A stretch of DNA of 64,000 nucleotides from Henricia sp. BOLD:AAB3569 (taxonomy: Eukaryota > Echinodermata > Asteroidea > Spinulosida > Echinasteridae). Numbering within the stretch: the stretch's first letter is position 1; each line of letters begins with the position of its first letter. Made by a program: the position numbers and the translations under genes. The notes under the pieces were generated by a model, which was given only the letters and a program-made list of their open reading frames with translations, had not been told where the DNA came from and did no database searches. Where the stretch lies: assembly GCA_037783545.1 (NCBI GenBank), contig JBBELK010000002.1, positions 1,054,001-1,118,000 of the forward strand, in the 5' to 3' direction. Positions 34,988 to 45,160 of the stretch are shown here, piece after piece.

Positions 34988-36009
34988 GGTGCTATGGCTA
35001 CATCTAAAACGCACGGCAGGAGAATCAACTTTTCTGCCAGTCCGAGACCAAGTCTGTTTTAGCCAGATCAGAATCCTAAAGGAAAATACGCTTATAAATG
35101 TATCGTAATTAGTCGACACAATACCAGTCGGGAGCCTTTGAGAGATTACCAACCCGCGTTGCGGTGACGTTGACTGGCAGCTGTCAGGCCTGTATTGATT
35201 AGGTTAAGCGTCACCGGCAACATCAAGGGAAATCATCAGGCATGATGCACCTAGTATCTAATTCTTACTTGGAAAAGCTTGAAGCTTTGAACCCAAAACC
35301 GGATCCTGACTTCATGATGTTGACTGTTTCGTTTTGTTTAATAACTATTAAAGTTTGCCATTTTTGTTTTCTTTGATGCCTCAACTAAAAGGGAAAAAAT
35401 ATTATTTCAAAAGAACACAATTTTTGAGGTGCTAGCTACACCCAAAACGCATGGAGAGTTATAGCCAAAACAGAATCTGAAAGGAAAGTGACGCCGACGC
35501 CTGTAGATAGGGACCTGTTTTTATTTTTATTTTCTTTTTTTCCATTATTGTTCCCAGGAAAGAATTAATACTCGTAAAGATCTAAATGAATCTGACGTGC
35601 AAAAGTTCCCCTTTAAACAAAACAAAACAAACAAAACAAAACAAACTAACAACTTTTTTATTTCATGAACAAAAGAGCAATAATATGATTATTTCATGAA
35701 CAAAAATTAAACAGCTTCCATTTCTACTTTGAATATTAAACTTTTCATTAAGGTTTACGTTTATACGCTACTGGTACTCGACATCACAACACCCCCACCT
35801 TATTAAATGGAACAATCGCGCATGCGCAATTGGACTGCCACATGAGCAAGATGGCGACCGCCATCGAAATCCGGTTTCGGTAGTCCTTGTTTCATTGCAT
35901 TTTTTAGCGGCTCCAAGTGGGAAAGTTCACCTTTCTTTTTTATCGAACAAGACTATTTTGTTTCTAGTAGGTTTCCTGTCATAGCATTTTGACACCAAAA
36001 GTTATCTAC

Positions 36010-36074
36010 AGCTTGTTGACGCTTTGTTGACGCTAGCTGTGTGTGTTGACGCTTGTTGACGCTTGTTGACGCTA
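36010..36074. repeat. Subterminal iterons, right end of MULE
   Basis: Five copies of the inverse unit TTGTTGACGC or a close variant, interrupted by a short spacer with agctgtgtg. They mirror the left-end iterons. Confidence 0.8.
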
Positions 36075-36489
36075 TTTAGCATGACCGGAAATGCCACATG
36101 TGCATCCAAGCCAAACTGGTTCCCATTGCTGCACAAGTATGCACAGTACAACTGTGCAGCAATGGATGCGGGAACCAGGGAAATATAGAGCATTCAACTG
36201 GTTCCCAGTCCCTACACTTTGTTGGCTCAACACATATTTTAGTTTTTAGTTCTGATAGTTAATGTTCTTTTATATATATATCTTTTGTAGTTACTTAAAT
36301 TTCTATAGCATAAACAGTTTTGTATTTTAAGCTGGCTCTCATACCCCATGATGGGGTCGCAGAGGTTAATAAACCATTTAAACCAACATTCAAAAGTGAA
36401 TTTTCAGAGTAAATAAAACTGCAGTGTTTTTTTTCATTTTTTTGTTTACTTATATATTATATCAGCTCCCAAAATAGTTTTTATTCAAT

Positions 36490-36652
36490 CCCAACAAAGA
36501 CAACGTTGGAATTACGTGAAACCAACGTAAGGTTTCCAACATTCTAGCCCAATAAATTCCGACGTTGGTCCAACGTTGGTCCAACAAGTTTTTCCAGCGT
36601 CCAACGTGTTGCGAGTTTCCAACGTTGGACCAACGTTGTCTTGCTACGGGAA
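36490..36652. repeat. CAACGTTG motif array, inverted partner
   Basis: Same motif as 26280-26560 (for example GACGTTGGTCCAACGTTGG), ending in AACGTTGTCTTGCTAC, the inverse of GTAGCAAGACAACGTT at 26276. Confidence 0.7.
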
Positions 36653-37704
36653 AAATCAAACACACTGTGGAATTTGCAGCGTTTAAGAAGGAATTAATTG
36701 ATAAATCAAATGCTAAAAATAACCACGTGTCCATCTGTGTAAGTACCGGCCTGGTCTGAAATCCAGATGGGATAATATTAATGACGAAACTGAAGGCGAT
36801 AGTTCAGATTTTCACAGACACGTGCAAAAGAATAGGCGCGGCGAATAAGTACCACAGCCGGCTTGCATTTTTTGCATAGTGACGAATCGTGAAAAAGTCC
36901 ATAGCGTTACGAGCGGTGAATAAGACGCACGTGGTGTTGTTTTTTCGCGTAGTTCGTGGAACCAATATCCCTCCGAGATTACCCTTACTCATGCCAAAAA
37001 CCCAGCATAATTCTAGTAAAACTCTTCATTAATACAATTTTTCTAACAAAAATTGAATTTTGTTACGAAAAGAAAACGAAATCCAAGAACCAGAATATGC
37101 ATTACTAAAAAGCCGTATAACTCGAAAGTGGAATTTTGCTGATTCGCCACTATGCGAAAAATGCGACGAATTGCTGTATCCAACCATGTTATTCATATCA
37201 TTCGATATGTTGGGTTGTTGGGTTTTTTTATGGGTGTATGAAAATACTCTTTCGAACAACAGCCCCACACCCAGTGATGGCGTAAAAACTACTGCAAACA
37301 GTGCCATTTCAAATAAAAAGTAATGCATCAGGACAACCTGACAGTTGACAAGTACATGTACACTACTGCCAGAATTAGTAAAGAATTGTAAGGGATGGCA
37401 AAGATTGAATAGGATATGCAAATCCCGAGCGACGAAACTTGAAAAAGTTACCCCAACTTTTTCTGCGCATGCGCAAACCGCGACACAGCCCCATTTATAG
37501 TTTGATCCAATTATCACAAACAAGTTCTATTGAGGAATTTCAAATTGTCACTAAAAACGAGGGTCTTGGAGCTTTCCTTTGTGACGAAATTTGCACATTT
37601 GCAAAGACGTGTGACGTAATACAATGGCTTAGCATCTGAAATGAGGCTACCCAGTGCCAATTTGAAATTTGTCAACCCCAACCTAAATATGAGAACACAA
37701 AATA

Positions 37705-37775
37705 ATGGTGTAGTGGTACATTCCTTGCTTTCCACCTCTGTGGTTCTGGGTTCGATTCACGCCCAAATTTCCCAG
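37705..37775 (+). pseudogene. tRNA-like sequence next to ankyrin exon F
   Basis: GGTGTAGTGGTACATTCC (A-box like) and TTCTGGGTTCGATTCACGCC (B-box like) are about 35 nt apart. No acceptor stem was found. Confidence 0.35.
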
Positions 37776-37842
37776 CTAAATGGAGTACATGTATGTGTGC
37801 CTCAGATCTAGACATTCAATGGTTACTTTACTTTTAACCAAC

Positions 37843-37941
37843 CTCATCTACAGCATTAATTGGAGCTCCTTTGTCCACTAGATGTTGTATGGCTTTAGCA
37901 TTGCAACCAATGGCAGCCGTGTGTAAAGGCATAGCACCATT
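37843..37941 (-). CDS. Ankyrin-repeat gene, exon F
   Basis: It starts NGAMPLHTAAIGCNAKAI and ends GAPINAVDE before donor GTTGGT. 99 bp, phase 0, 33 residues, one clean ankyrin repeat. Ankyrin repeats stack into a protein-binding solenoid; the partner cannot be told from the sequence. Confidence 0.8.
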
Positions 37942-38020
37942 CTATATACACAACACCAAAACAGGGGGAAAAAGACGTACAATTAATATGGGTCATTCTA
38001 TTGAGCTCGTGCCAATGACG

Positions 38021-38217
38021 TCATTTTGGGAGTAAAACAATGTCGCGTCGTTGTGGAAGCAATGTGCGTGCGCGTTGTGTGTGTCCATAGCGTGCGTAAC
38101 GCGCAATGATGAGCTCTCCCATTGAACTAAACCGCGTTGCGCCCACCAGAGAGACACACAACTCGCACGCACATCGCTTCCACAATGACTCAGCATTATT
38201 TGACTCCCAAAATGGCA
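38021..38217. repeat. 200-bp inverted-repeat unit
   Basis: Outer ATTTTGGGAGT and ACTCCCAAAAT. Inner GTGGAAGCAATGTGCGTGCG and CGCACGCACATCGCTTCCAC. It lies between ankyrin exons E and F. Confidence 0.65.
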
Positions 38218-38657
38218 TATTCGCACGTGTTCGAAAGGGGTCAATACTAGCTAAGACTAATTGGCGTACATGTATCTCATGTTAGCAAAAACAAACAAAA
38301 AACAAAAAACAGCAGGCCTACATGGGGAGAGTAAAAGTCTAAGAGAGGGAAAATCGTGTTATTGAGTGCTCATTGTATTTTCCAAGTTTGTATACTCATG
38401 TAGTACCAAGCGTTTTCAATTGTAGAACTTGCTTTTGTGTCTCTGTGGTTCACCATGTCAAAAACAAGATTGACTCAGGGAGATTTCCGTGTATTTTTTC
38501 TGGTAATTTTTAGGATAATAATGACCCAGAGACTTAATTTGAAACAAATGTGGCCGAATGTCCATGAGTTTGGGAAATTGCATACAGTGAAAAACAAATT
38601 GGTTCCACAAAGATTCAAAAACTTTTGGTAAATGGTAACAAAAACAATCAACCTTAC

Positions 38658-38753
38658 TTCATCTTGGATGTCAAACTTTGCTTCAGCATCCAGGAGTACT
38701 TTACATATTGCAGCATCATCCTTTGCCGCACAATGTAGTACAGTCTTGCCTGT
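38658..38753 (-). CDS. Ankyrin-repeat gene, exon E
   Basis: Acceptor ccacag, then TGKTVLHCAAKDDAAICKV, ending FDIQDE before donor GTAAGG. 96 bp, phase 0, one repeat. The usual GAD before the final turn reads EAKF here, a mild departure from consensus. Confidence 0.8.
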
Positions 38754-39052
38754 CTGTGGTCATCCAATCAAAACGGACAAAATACAAAATATGTAAATTA
38801 AATCATTATGGATATGTGGAAGTACAGATTAAAATATTTTGAATTAAAATAATAAATCCAGAAGGTACACGACATCATTAGTATATAACTCTTCTTGTTA
38901 TCACTGGCAATGGTTAACCCTTTCACACTATAAGCAACTTTAGGCGACAATGATGTTAACATGACAGTCAGTTGATGCTTTCCGTAGAGTACTTGATAAC
39001 ATTTTCAGATGGCTGTTTTAGAGGTTTTAAACTAAAAGAAAAATGTCTATAC

Positions 39053-39148
39053 CTCGTCCTGTGCATCCAAGTTACATCCAGCTTCAATCAGAATATTAGT
39101 TGCTTTTGAACCTTTCTCAATTGCCATGAAAAGAGGAGTTGTGCCCGT
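39053..39148 (-). CDS. Ankyrin-repeat gene, exon D
   Basis: Acceptor caaccag, then TGTTPLFMAIEKGSKATNI, ending CNLDAQDE before donor GTATAG. 96 bp, phase 0, one ankyrin repeat. The intron towards exon C holds the retrotransposon remnant at 39394-40876 in antisense. Confidence 0.8.
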
Positions 39149-39565
39149 CTGGTTGAAACAAAAATAAAAACTTTAAAACATAATTGTTAGCTATCTTAAG
39201 TTGCATTGTGCCGTCTGAATGAAATGATGTTTTACTTGTGAAATAAATAATAACCAAACGGCCACACACAACGTCAAACACAATGTAACATTTTACAAAC
39301 AAATGCCCACTGCATTATTTGGAGATGACATTTTTTATAAATTTCTGGAATGACGTCATTACATATTTGAAGAATATGTAATGCAGCCACCACCACCCAC
39401 TCAGCTGAAGGTTTTCAGCGATTCATGAGCCGATTCAGCGAGTCTTGTCGATACTTTGGACTCGCCATCAGTCTGAAGAAGACAAGTCAGGAGACAAGAT
39501 GTGGATTCTCCAACCAACATCCAGATCTCAAACCACCAGCTGGAAGTCATCCATGACTTTGTGTA

Positions 39566-39899
39566 AGGTAAGTCGTTTTTACGAGCCCATTGGCTCATTA
39601 CGGCCGGTACTCATCCCCGGTTTCCGTGGCATGGAGTGACTATAGGACCAATTCTACATGTATATACTGATCCTCCTCGATGAGATGCCAGTCCATCGCA
39701 GGTCTACCTGCAACTAGTTGGGTTTCCCCAACCGTATTTGCTGGTCCCCATTTATACATCTGGGTGAAGAGAAACAACGTGGAGTGAAGTGTCTTGTCCA
39801 AGGACACAACGCGGTTGTGGTGCAATGGCCAGGTTTCGAACCATGGACCTCTCGACCGAAAGTCCGACACGCTATCCACTAGACCACCACGTCTCCACA
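39566..39899 (-). mobile_element. tRNA-derived SINE inserted in the LINE remnant
   Basis: Flanked by an exact 10-bp duplication ACTTTGTGTA (39556-39565 and 39900-39909). On the minus strand it starts near a tRNA-like region with TGGTCTAGTGGATAGCG (A-box like) and GGTTCGAAACC (B-box like). The duplication lies within the codons for HDFVY of the LINE, so the insertion followed the LINE. Confidence 0.75.
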
Positions 39900-40090
39900 A
39901 CTTTGTGTACCTGGGGTCAACCATCTCAGACTCTCTCGCTTTCTGACACCGATCTAAGCAGCTGCATCGGCAAGGCAGCTACCACCATGTCCAGACTGAC
40001 AAAGATCGTGTGGTACAACAGCAAGCTGACCGAGCACACTAAGATGCAGTTGTACAGGGCTTGTGTCATGAGCACCCTCCTGTATAGACG

Positions 40091-40353
40091 TTTATCACGG
40101 CACGGCCATCTTCCTTTTTCTCCTATTGTAACCAAAGCGAGGCTTGCAGAAACGAATAGTTTGGTCCCGTTTTGAAATTTTTCAGTGTGTGCATCACAAT
40201 GGCACAGGTGTTGCGCGATCAAGAGAGCGCGCAGCGTGGACAATGATTTTCGACAGGAGATACACTCGCTATCGCGCGGACACGCAGACGCACTCAGATC
40301 ATGCCTGATACGTACTATGGGGAACAAGACAAAGATGGACGCACCGTGATAAA
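40091..40353. mobile_element. 263-bp inverted-repeat element in the LINE remnant
   Basis: Ends are TTTATCACGGcacgGCCATCTT and, inverted, TTTATCACGGtgcgtCCATCTT. It interrupts the LINE reading frame between STLLY and GSESW. A target duplication is not clear (tgtatagacg against tgtctatggc). Confidence 0.6.
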
Positions 40354-41168
40354 TGTCTATGGCAGTGAGTCCTGGACCCTGCGCGTGCGACAGGAACGCA
40401 AGCTGAACGCTTTTCACATGTGCTGTCCCCGTCACATCCTGGGTATCACCTGGCAGGACAGAGTCTCTAACAACACCGTCCTGGAGAGTGGTGAAATCCT
40501 CAGCATGTACACCCTAAAACAAAGACACATGCGCTGGCTCGGGCACGTCATGCAAATGGATAGTGGCCAGATCCGCAAGGACCTTCTTTACATGGACGTC
40601 TGTAACAGAGACCTGAAGGCCCTTGGTACGACACAGGCACCTGGTAAGCCACAGCCTCTGAACGACCGGCCTGGGGAGAGAGGGTGCGGGAGGGCGTCAG
40701 CAACTTTGAAGAGTCACTTGGCCAGCAGTCCTAAGTGAAGAGACAGAGGAGAAAGGCAGACCCAGACAGACAGACCAGCGTCAGCCTTCATACAGCCACA
40801 CCCGACGCTGTCCAAGAACTACCAGCCAGAGCGCAACTCCATAGCCTCTCGAGACTGACGGATGCCTACTACTAATGCAGCTCCATACATGCAGCACCGT
40901 TTTAGAGAATCCTTACATCCATGCATAATTTCTGTTTTAGAAAATGCTTTAAAAAATTAGTGTGCATCTTCATTTTTTTTAAACCATCTTCAGTTGTTAA
41001 TTTTCTTTTTGGGCAAAGCAGCCAAGTCTTGTCCAAAACGGATCTAGATGCCAAACCTACAAACAAAACTACGGAAAAAGGATCTTGCAAAATTATTATT
41101 TTCCTTTATATAATCAATTTCAAAATGCTACAGTGAAATTAAAACGAAGCCCAAACAGAGCAACTCAC

Positions 41169-41264
41169 ATCTGACTTTGCATTGACATTAGCTCCAGCAT
41201 CAATTAGAATCTTCAGGCATTCCACACTTCTGTAGGCTGCACTAAAGATGGGAGTCATGCCATC
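41169..41264 (-). CDS. Ankyrin-repeat gene, exon C
   Basis: Acceptor gaccag, then DGMTPIFSAAYRSVECLKIL, ending GANVNAKSD before donor GTGAGT. 96 bp, phase 0, one clean ankyrin repeat. Confidence 0.85.
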
Positions 41265-41608
41265 CTGGTCAACAAAAAAGGCAAAAAAAATATTAAATCA
41301 GATTTACTCCAAAGAAACTGAACCAGGCGTTGATTTCACAAAAGATAACAAGAATCACCCTACCTAGGACGCATCTTAGCACTTTGTGAAATCGGTCCCC
41401 GGTATGAAAGTGTCTATCAATTAAGGTTTGTTTTGCCCTACCAGACGTAACTTGGTTAGCACTGTATGCTCAGTGCTTCCCCAAGACACTATGAGAAAAA
41501 CTTCACAGCGTGCTTGGGTGAGACTCGAACCACCGACCTCCTGTATAAGTAAGTGCATGCTACTTTATCATGCGGAACATCTATTCAGTTAATCTTTTAT
41601 GGAACATT

Positions 41609-42105
41609 ATAGTATACATGATTGGTAAACTGTTACAAATAGTTTTATTCCCCTGTGTGTTTGAAGATATGCATGAAAAACCAACCTGAGCAAAAACCAG
41701 CTCCGTACTTCGTCAACTTTTGAGAAAACAGTAAAAAAAGGGTTTGCAGACATTTCGCCCCCAAACCACTTCGCCCTGAACCATTTCTCCCTGAACCTCG
41801 GCCTGTGCACAAAGTGGTTTTGGGGCGAAGTAGCATTTGGGCAATGTAGTGTTTGAACGAAGTGATTTGGGGCGAAATGGCACTCGGGCGAAGTGGTTTG
41901 GGGGCGAAATGGTTTTGGGGCAAATTTAATTTTCGTCTCATGAGACAAAAAATAATTGTTTTACTCATTTCTCAAAGACTATAGCACTTCAGACAAAACC
42001 ATTTCAGGGGAAGTTTTCTACAGGCATCATGTTTATATTGTGTAAGTTAGGCGTAAATCTGTGAACATTTCTGATTTTCGAGATACCATTATACTGCCTT
42101 TAACG
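41609..42105 (+). repeat. Dispersed repeat (TATACATGRTTGGTAAACTG family), copy 2
   Basis: Relative of 25165-25510 with an insertion at about 41745-41935. That insertion is rich in GGGGCGAA(G/A)TGG motifs in both orientations and is itself palindromic. Confidence 0.5.
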
Positions 42106-42187
42106 TTTCAGTTACTGCTCAACTCACATTCGGGTTCATTTTCTTATTTCTTATCAAAACACAACTTCAAGAAGTGCTGCATCTTAC

Positions 42188-42284
42188 CGTCATCTTAGCT
42201 TCAATGTCTGACTCCTTGTGCAAGCAGCATATTGGTGGCTTCAGGATGAGAAATAACGGCTTTGTGGAGAGGAGTCAACCCAAG
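42188..42284 (-). pseudogene. Ankyrin-repeat gene, exon B, with a 1-nt frameshift
   Basis: After acceptor tgtag it reads LGLTPLHKAVISHPEATNML as an ankyrin repeat. An extra base in ggagTcagacattgaagc then puts a stop in frame; without that base the exon would end GADIEAKMT before donor GTAAGA. The exon is 97 bp where its neighbours are 96 or 99. Either the gene is decaying or the base is a sequencing error. Confidence 0.7.
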
Positions 42285-42475
42285 CTACAGTATATGGGAG
42301 GTGACATGGAATAAACAGTTTACGAGCATTATTTTAATGCGCACGATTACCGTTTCAGAAACGCTTCGGTGCTGTGATCCATCTAGCAGAAACAGCATTA
42401 AAATGTTATTTGCTGGAGTGTACAATTAGAGAATAAAATAGGGTTTGGCCAGTCTTAAACATGCGTTTAAAACCG

Positions 42476-42548
42476 GATAGGGGCCTGGACGAGTGATAAT
42501 GGCATGAGCCGCAAGGCGAGGGCTATATCACTTGTCCAGGCCCCTATC
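42476..42548. repeat. 73-bp palindrome between ankyrin exons A and B region
   Basis: GATAGGGGCCTGGAC at the left and its exact inverse at the right, upstream of exon B in intron A-B. Confidence 0.7.
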
Positions 42549-42751
42549 AAAATCTGTCAGTTCTGTACAGAGAGTTCTATGTAGATTCTTTTGTCAATTT
42601 TCTGATCATGGAGGTGTATCAAGGATGTTTACATGTGAATTTTTTTATGTCAACTTTTAATTAATAGAAGGAAAAAAAAGTTGTTTTTGACTGAAAGTTT
42701 CATTTTTGTAGTTGCTCGGTTTATGTGGCAGTTTTGTGCATGTATACGTAC

Positions 42752-42854
42752 CTTGTTTCTTGCATGGCGGTCTGCTCCTTTTTCAATCAAAAACTTGATA
42801 GACTTAGTGCTGTTTGTCATAGCACCAATGTGAATTAAGTGGATAATTGCCATC
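42752..42854 (-). pseudogene. Ankyrin-repeat gene, exon A, frameshifted
   Basis: After acceptor attgcag the first frame gives DGNYPLNSHW. The rest of the repeat, AMTNSTKSIKFLIEKGADRH, is in another frame, ending at donor GTACGT. The exon is 103 bp, four more than the 99 expected. An ATG-started reading (MAIIHLIHIGAMTNS) is open through the exon, so a late translation start here is an alternative. It does not join in frame to the dehydrogenase exon upstream. Confidence 0.65.
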
Positions 42855-43183
42855 CTGCAATAAATCCACATTATAAAGACAAAGAAATGCAGTAATAGGC
42901 AGGGCAGTATGGGGCAGTACAGTCATATGGAAATAAAGACCTAGTAAAATGGACAGAACTGACTAAATGGATTAACTTACAGCAACGTCGCCAACTTTGT
43001 GTTAGCATGCTAAGCTGCTTTTGTGCCCCCCTTTCAAGATGTTGTGCCACCCCTTGGTACCCTACTTTGAATTATCTGGCGACACTGCTGTGGGTTAATC
43101 GAGCAAAATAAACTCGGCCAAGTTGGTATTTTAGGTAAAGGACTCACAGGGTATAACTAATGACATCACTTACTCCTAGCAAT

Positions 43184-43623
43184 GCATAGTTCCGAGATTG
43201 CCCAGTTAACCCTGCCCTTATATACGGTTGCTATGTGCTCACAAGCCATCGCAAACAAATGACGACACAACGTACAAAGCAATGGGACTCGGCATGGAAA
43301 GCACAGATTCATTGGAGAAAACTCAAAGCTATTTATGTTTTAGGGTCGACAGTTACCGTAGCACACACTGAGCCAAGGGCTAGTAATGCAGGGATATGGC
43401 ATATATTCATAAAAATGTGCTTTCCTACATTAGAACAGCAAATCTCCCACATTAAAACCAAAATTCACCTGGATCACTGCATACAACATGTACAAACTGT
43501 ATATGGGCAGAAAATCGCGTGATTGTTGTGATGCAATGCACTTTGACTTATGTGGGCGCTGTCTGCTAGCTCTGTTGTGATTGGTTGGCGGGTTCGGCTT
43601 GATTGACAGGTCGGAACTATGGA
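43184..43623. mobile_element. MITE with TGCATAGTTCCGA ends, unsplit copy
   Basis: About 440 bp, TGCATAGTTCCGA to TCGGAACTATGGA. It shows the uninterrupted sequence gcccagttaaccctgccc. It lies between ankyrin exon A and DCXR exon 7, 15 bp past the exon 7 donor. Confidence 0.75.
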
Positions 43624-43637
43624 TTCAACGGACATAC

Positions 43638-43755
43638 CTGCAAAGTGGCCAAGTGGAATACGAGCTTTCATTGGATCAGCTTTCTCTGGCTTGGACCAAC
43701 CAACTTTACCCATGTCAGTGTTGACTACTGTTGGGTTGATGGAATTCACTCGTAT
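43638..43755 (-). CDS. DCXR: L-xylulose reductase (DCXR-type SDR), exon 7-like
   Basis: Acceptor ttgtcag, then [16 protein letters not shown], ending RIPLGHFAG at donor GTATGT; 118 bp, phase 0 in and phase 1 out. The NPT-V-T-M block and the IPLG(H/K)FA end match the C-terminal half of dicarbonyl/L-xylulose reductases. These are NADPH-dependent cytosolic short-chain dehydrogenases of the uronate cycle that also reduce alpha-dicarbonyls. Exon borders agree with what I know of the vertebrate gene. The final coding exon, which should encode the VEGG-type tail, was not found downstream. A 440-bp MITE sits only 15 bp past the donor. Confidence 0.8.
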
Positions 43756-44145
43756 CTGACAATTTACAATAAAACCACACATTTAAAAACAAATTTAAGT
43801 TTTAAACTACATACAATCAGAAGATTAAATGGATTAAACGGACAATCAATAAAATTGACAAAAACTACAATTGTTCTCATGCATTTTTAAGTATTTCTTG
43901 ATTTTTGAAATTTATTCTGTTTTTTTTTGTAATATGATTGTAAAAAATGGACATTGCTTCACTGTTCGAGGTATTATTTTGATTTAGGAAATTTTGAAAT
44001 TTTCATCCAGTGTTTACCAGTTTTGGATCACGCTCATGCACACTTAGTATCCAGATGATCAGACTAAATTTGCGATGCTATGAAATATGACCGGGTGCAT
44101 GCGGCAGGTGTAAAGTACAAGATCAATACTGTATTTATGGTCATT

Positions 44146-44718
44146 CAGAGATCTCAGGATATTTCCACTCTGCTATAAGCGACGTTACAATACCCCGAGG
44201 AAATCCACGCAAATCTGTTAAGTAAGGCGGCTGTTGTGTTCAGCCAACACATGCCCGAGTCATTTTGATGTAATTTAATCAATTTGGTCTTGCTGAAAAG
44301 AAACAATTTCTATACTTTCCAGAAATTGTATTGGTTCTGTTCCTTATGACTGTCCCATTCCTACCAAAATTTCCGGCGACAATCTTATTTATTTCGCAGT
44401 TTTTCGAATTAATAACAGGGATGCTGCTGACCAACATGAATGGAACGGATTCCCCTGTATGCTTTAAACAGCAGCCAATCGCCGACGCGGACAACGGGCA
44501 GCATTACCGAGTATTTGTATCACATGCATGCACGGTGTTTACAATCTGCGCACGTTACATTTGAATACCTGCAATGCACTGCCAAATGTCATGATTGGTC
44601 CAGAGAGGCGACAAGATTTCTGTCGCTTGTTCCCCAGCGAAATGGGGCCGGTTTCAACAGGGCCTCGGTACGCACGATCGGGGAGTGCGTTAAAGGGGCA
44701 CTGTTTTAAGAGGATGGT
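44146..44718 (+). repeat. Dispersed repeat of about 590 bp, copy 2
   Basis: Direct copy of 18581-19168, located in the intron between DCXR exons 6 and 7. Small indels separate the copies. Confidence 0.75.
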
Positions 44719-44946
44719 TTATAGTAGGAGAGAATGGCATAAAGCAACCACACTGTTGGTTGATAGGCAATGGCGTGCACCACGTAGCAACAACAGCATA
44801 GTATAGTGGACTTACTAAAGTGCACCTCCATTTGAAAGTAAAGTATTCAAGATGCCAGCAATAGTGCAAAGGTTACACGCAAAAGAATCATCTTATTTTG
44901 CAATGATTGGTAAATACATGCGTCACATGTATAACATCTCACGTAC

Positions 44947-45011
44947 CTGATGAGGTCCCAGTTCCATGGCCACATTCCGAGTAACTGCGTCTAATGCTGC
45001 CTTGGATGCAC
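44947..45011 (-). CDS. DCXR: L-xylulose reductase (DCXR-type SDR), exon 6-like
   Basis: Acceptor tttacag, then (C)ASKAALDAVTRNVAMELG to HQ, donor GTACGT; 65 bp, entering in phase 1 and leaving in phase 0, which fits the next exon. The SK pair is the catalytic-lysine part of the YxxxK motif of short-chain dehydrogenases; the Tyr must lie in the preceding exon, which I could not find. Splicing to 43638-43755 gives an uninterrupted match to the family. Confidence 0.8.
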
Positions 45012-45160
45012 CTGTAAACAAGAGAATGAATGCTCTATCAATTTTTACAATCTTAATTTTTCTATCATCCTCCGTTACTTTGATCTCAGAAATGTATTGA
45101 CTACATGACTGCATGACGGTCATGTGACCAGAAGTAAGTTGTCATGAGAAATGATGGCTA

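Larger units (their letters stand above)
28181..36087 (-). mobile_element. Full-length MULE (Mutator-like) DNA transposon with PHD-OTU transposase
   Basis: The ends form a terminal inverted repeat. The left end starts GGGTCGTGCTAATTAGCG and the right end, reverse-complemented, CGGTCATGCTAAATAGCG. Both then run into tandem 10-bp units GCGTCAACAA. The unit is flanked by an exact 8-bp direct repeat GAAATGCC (28173-28180 and 36088-36095), as expected of Mutator-like elements. The only long ORF inside (30284-33595, minus) encodes a DDE transposase. The element also carries passengers: a tRNA-like sequence (29462-29539), small palindromes on both sides of the gene, and a 780-bp foldback (34208-34987). 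It lies in the largest intron of the ankyrin gene. TIRs and target duplication are seen directly; activity is not shown. Confidence 0.85.
25596..37491. mobile_element. Possible outer long-inverted-repeat element enclosing the MULE
   Basis: GGCTGTGTCACGGTTTGCGC at 25597 is mirrored by GCGCATGCGCAAACCGCGAC at 37465-37484. Inside these tips, diverged blocks recur in inverted order on both sides: a segment with tcgcatagtggcgaat (25985; inverse at about 37140), a segment with tttgcgtagtgacgaat (26153; inverse at about 36870), and the CAACGTTG array (26280; inverse at 36490-36650). A candidate target duplication is weak (TTTAAAG/TTTATAG). I infer an older foldback-type element into which the MULE jumped. 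Confidence 0.45.
39394..40876 (+). pseudogene. Non-LTR retrotransposon remnant (C-terminal reverse transcriptase part)
   Basis: Pieces in order: QRFMSRFSESCRYFGLAIS, then after a frameshift VDSPTNIQISNHQLEVIHDF (to 39565), then IGKAATTMSRLTKIVW to MSTLLY (to about 40085), then GSESWTLRVRQERKLNAFH and QRHMRWLGHVMQMDSGQIRK (40362-40620). These match the end of LINE-type ORF2 proteins common in animal genomes. The catalytic FADD block is not present, so only the 3' part remains. Two insertions split it (39566-39899 and 40091-40353). It is antisense to the ankyrin gene in intron D-C. Confidence 0.8.

Noticed and set aside
37060..37523. 87- and 164-aa ORFs on both strands
   Set aside because: Lie in the decayed arm of the possible outer element; no recognisable domain.
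41510..41580. tRNA gene on the minus strand (GGTTCGAGTCTC B box)
   Set aside because: No acceptor stem or D arm could be folded; at best a SINE trace.
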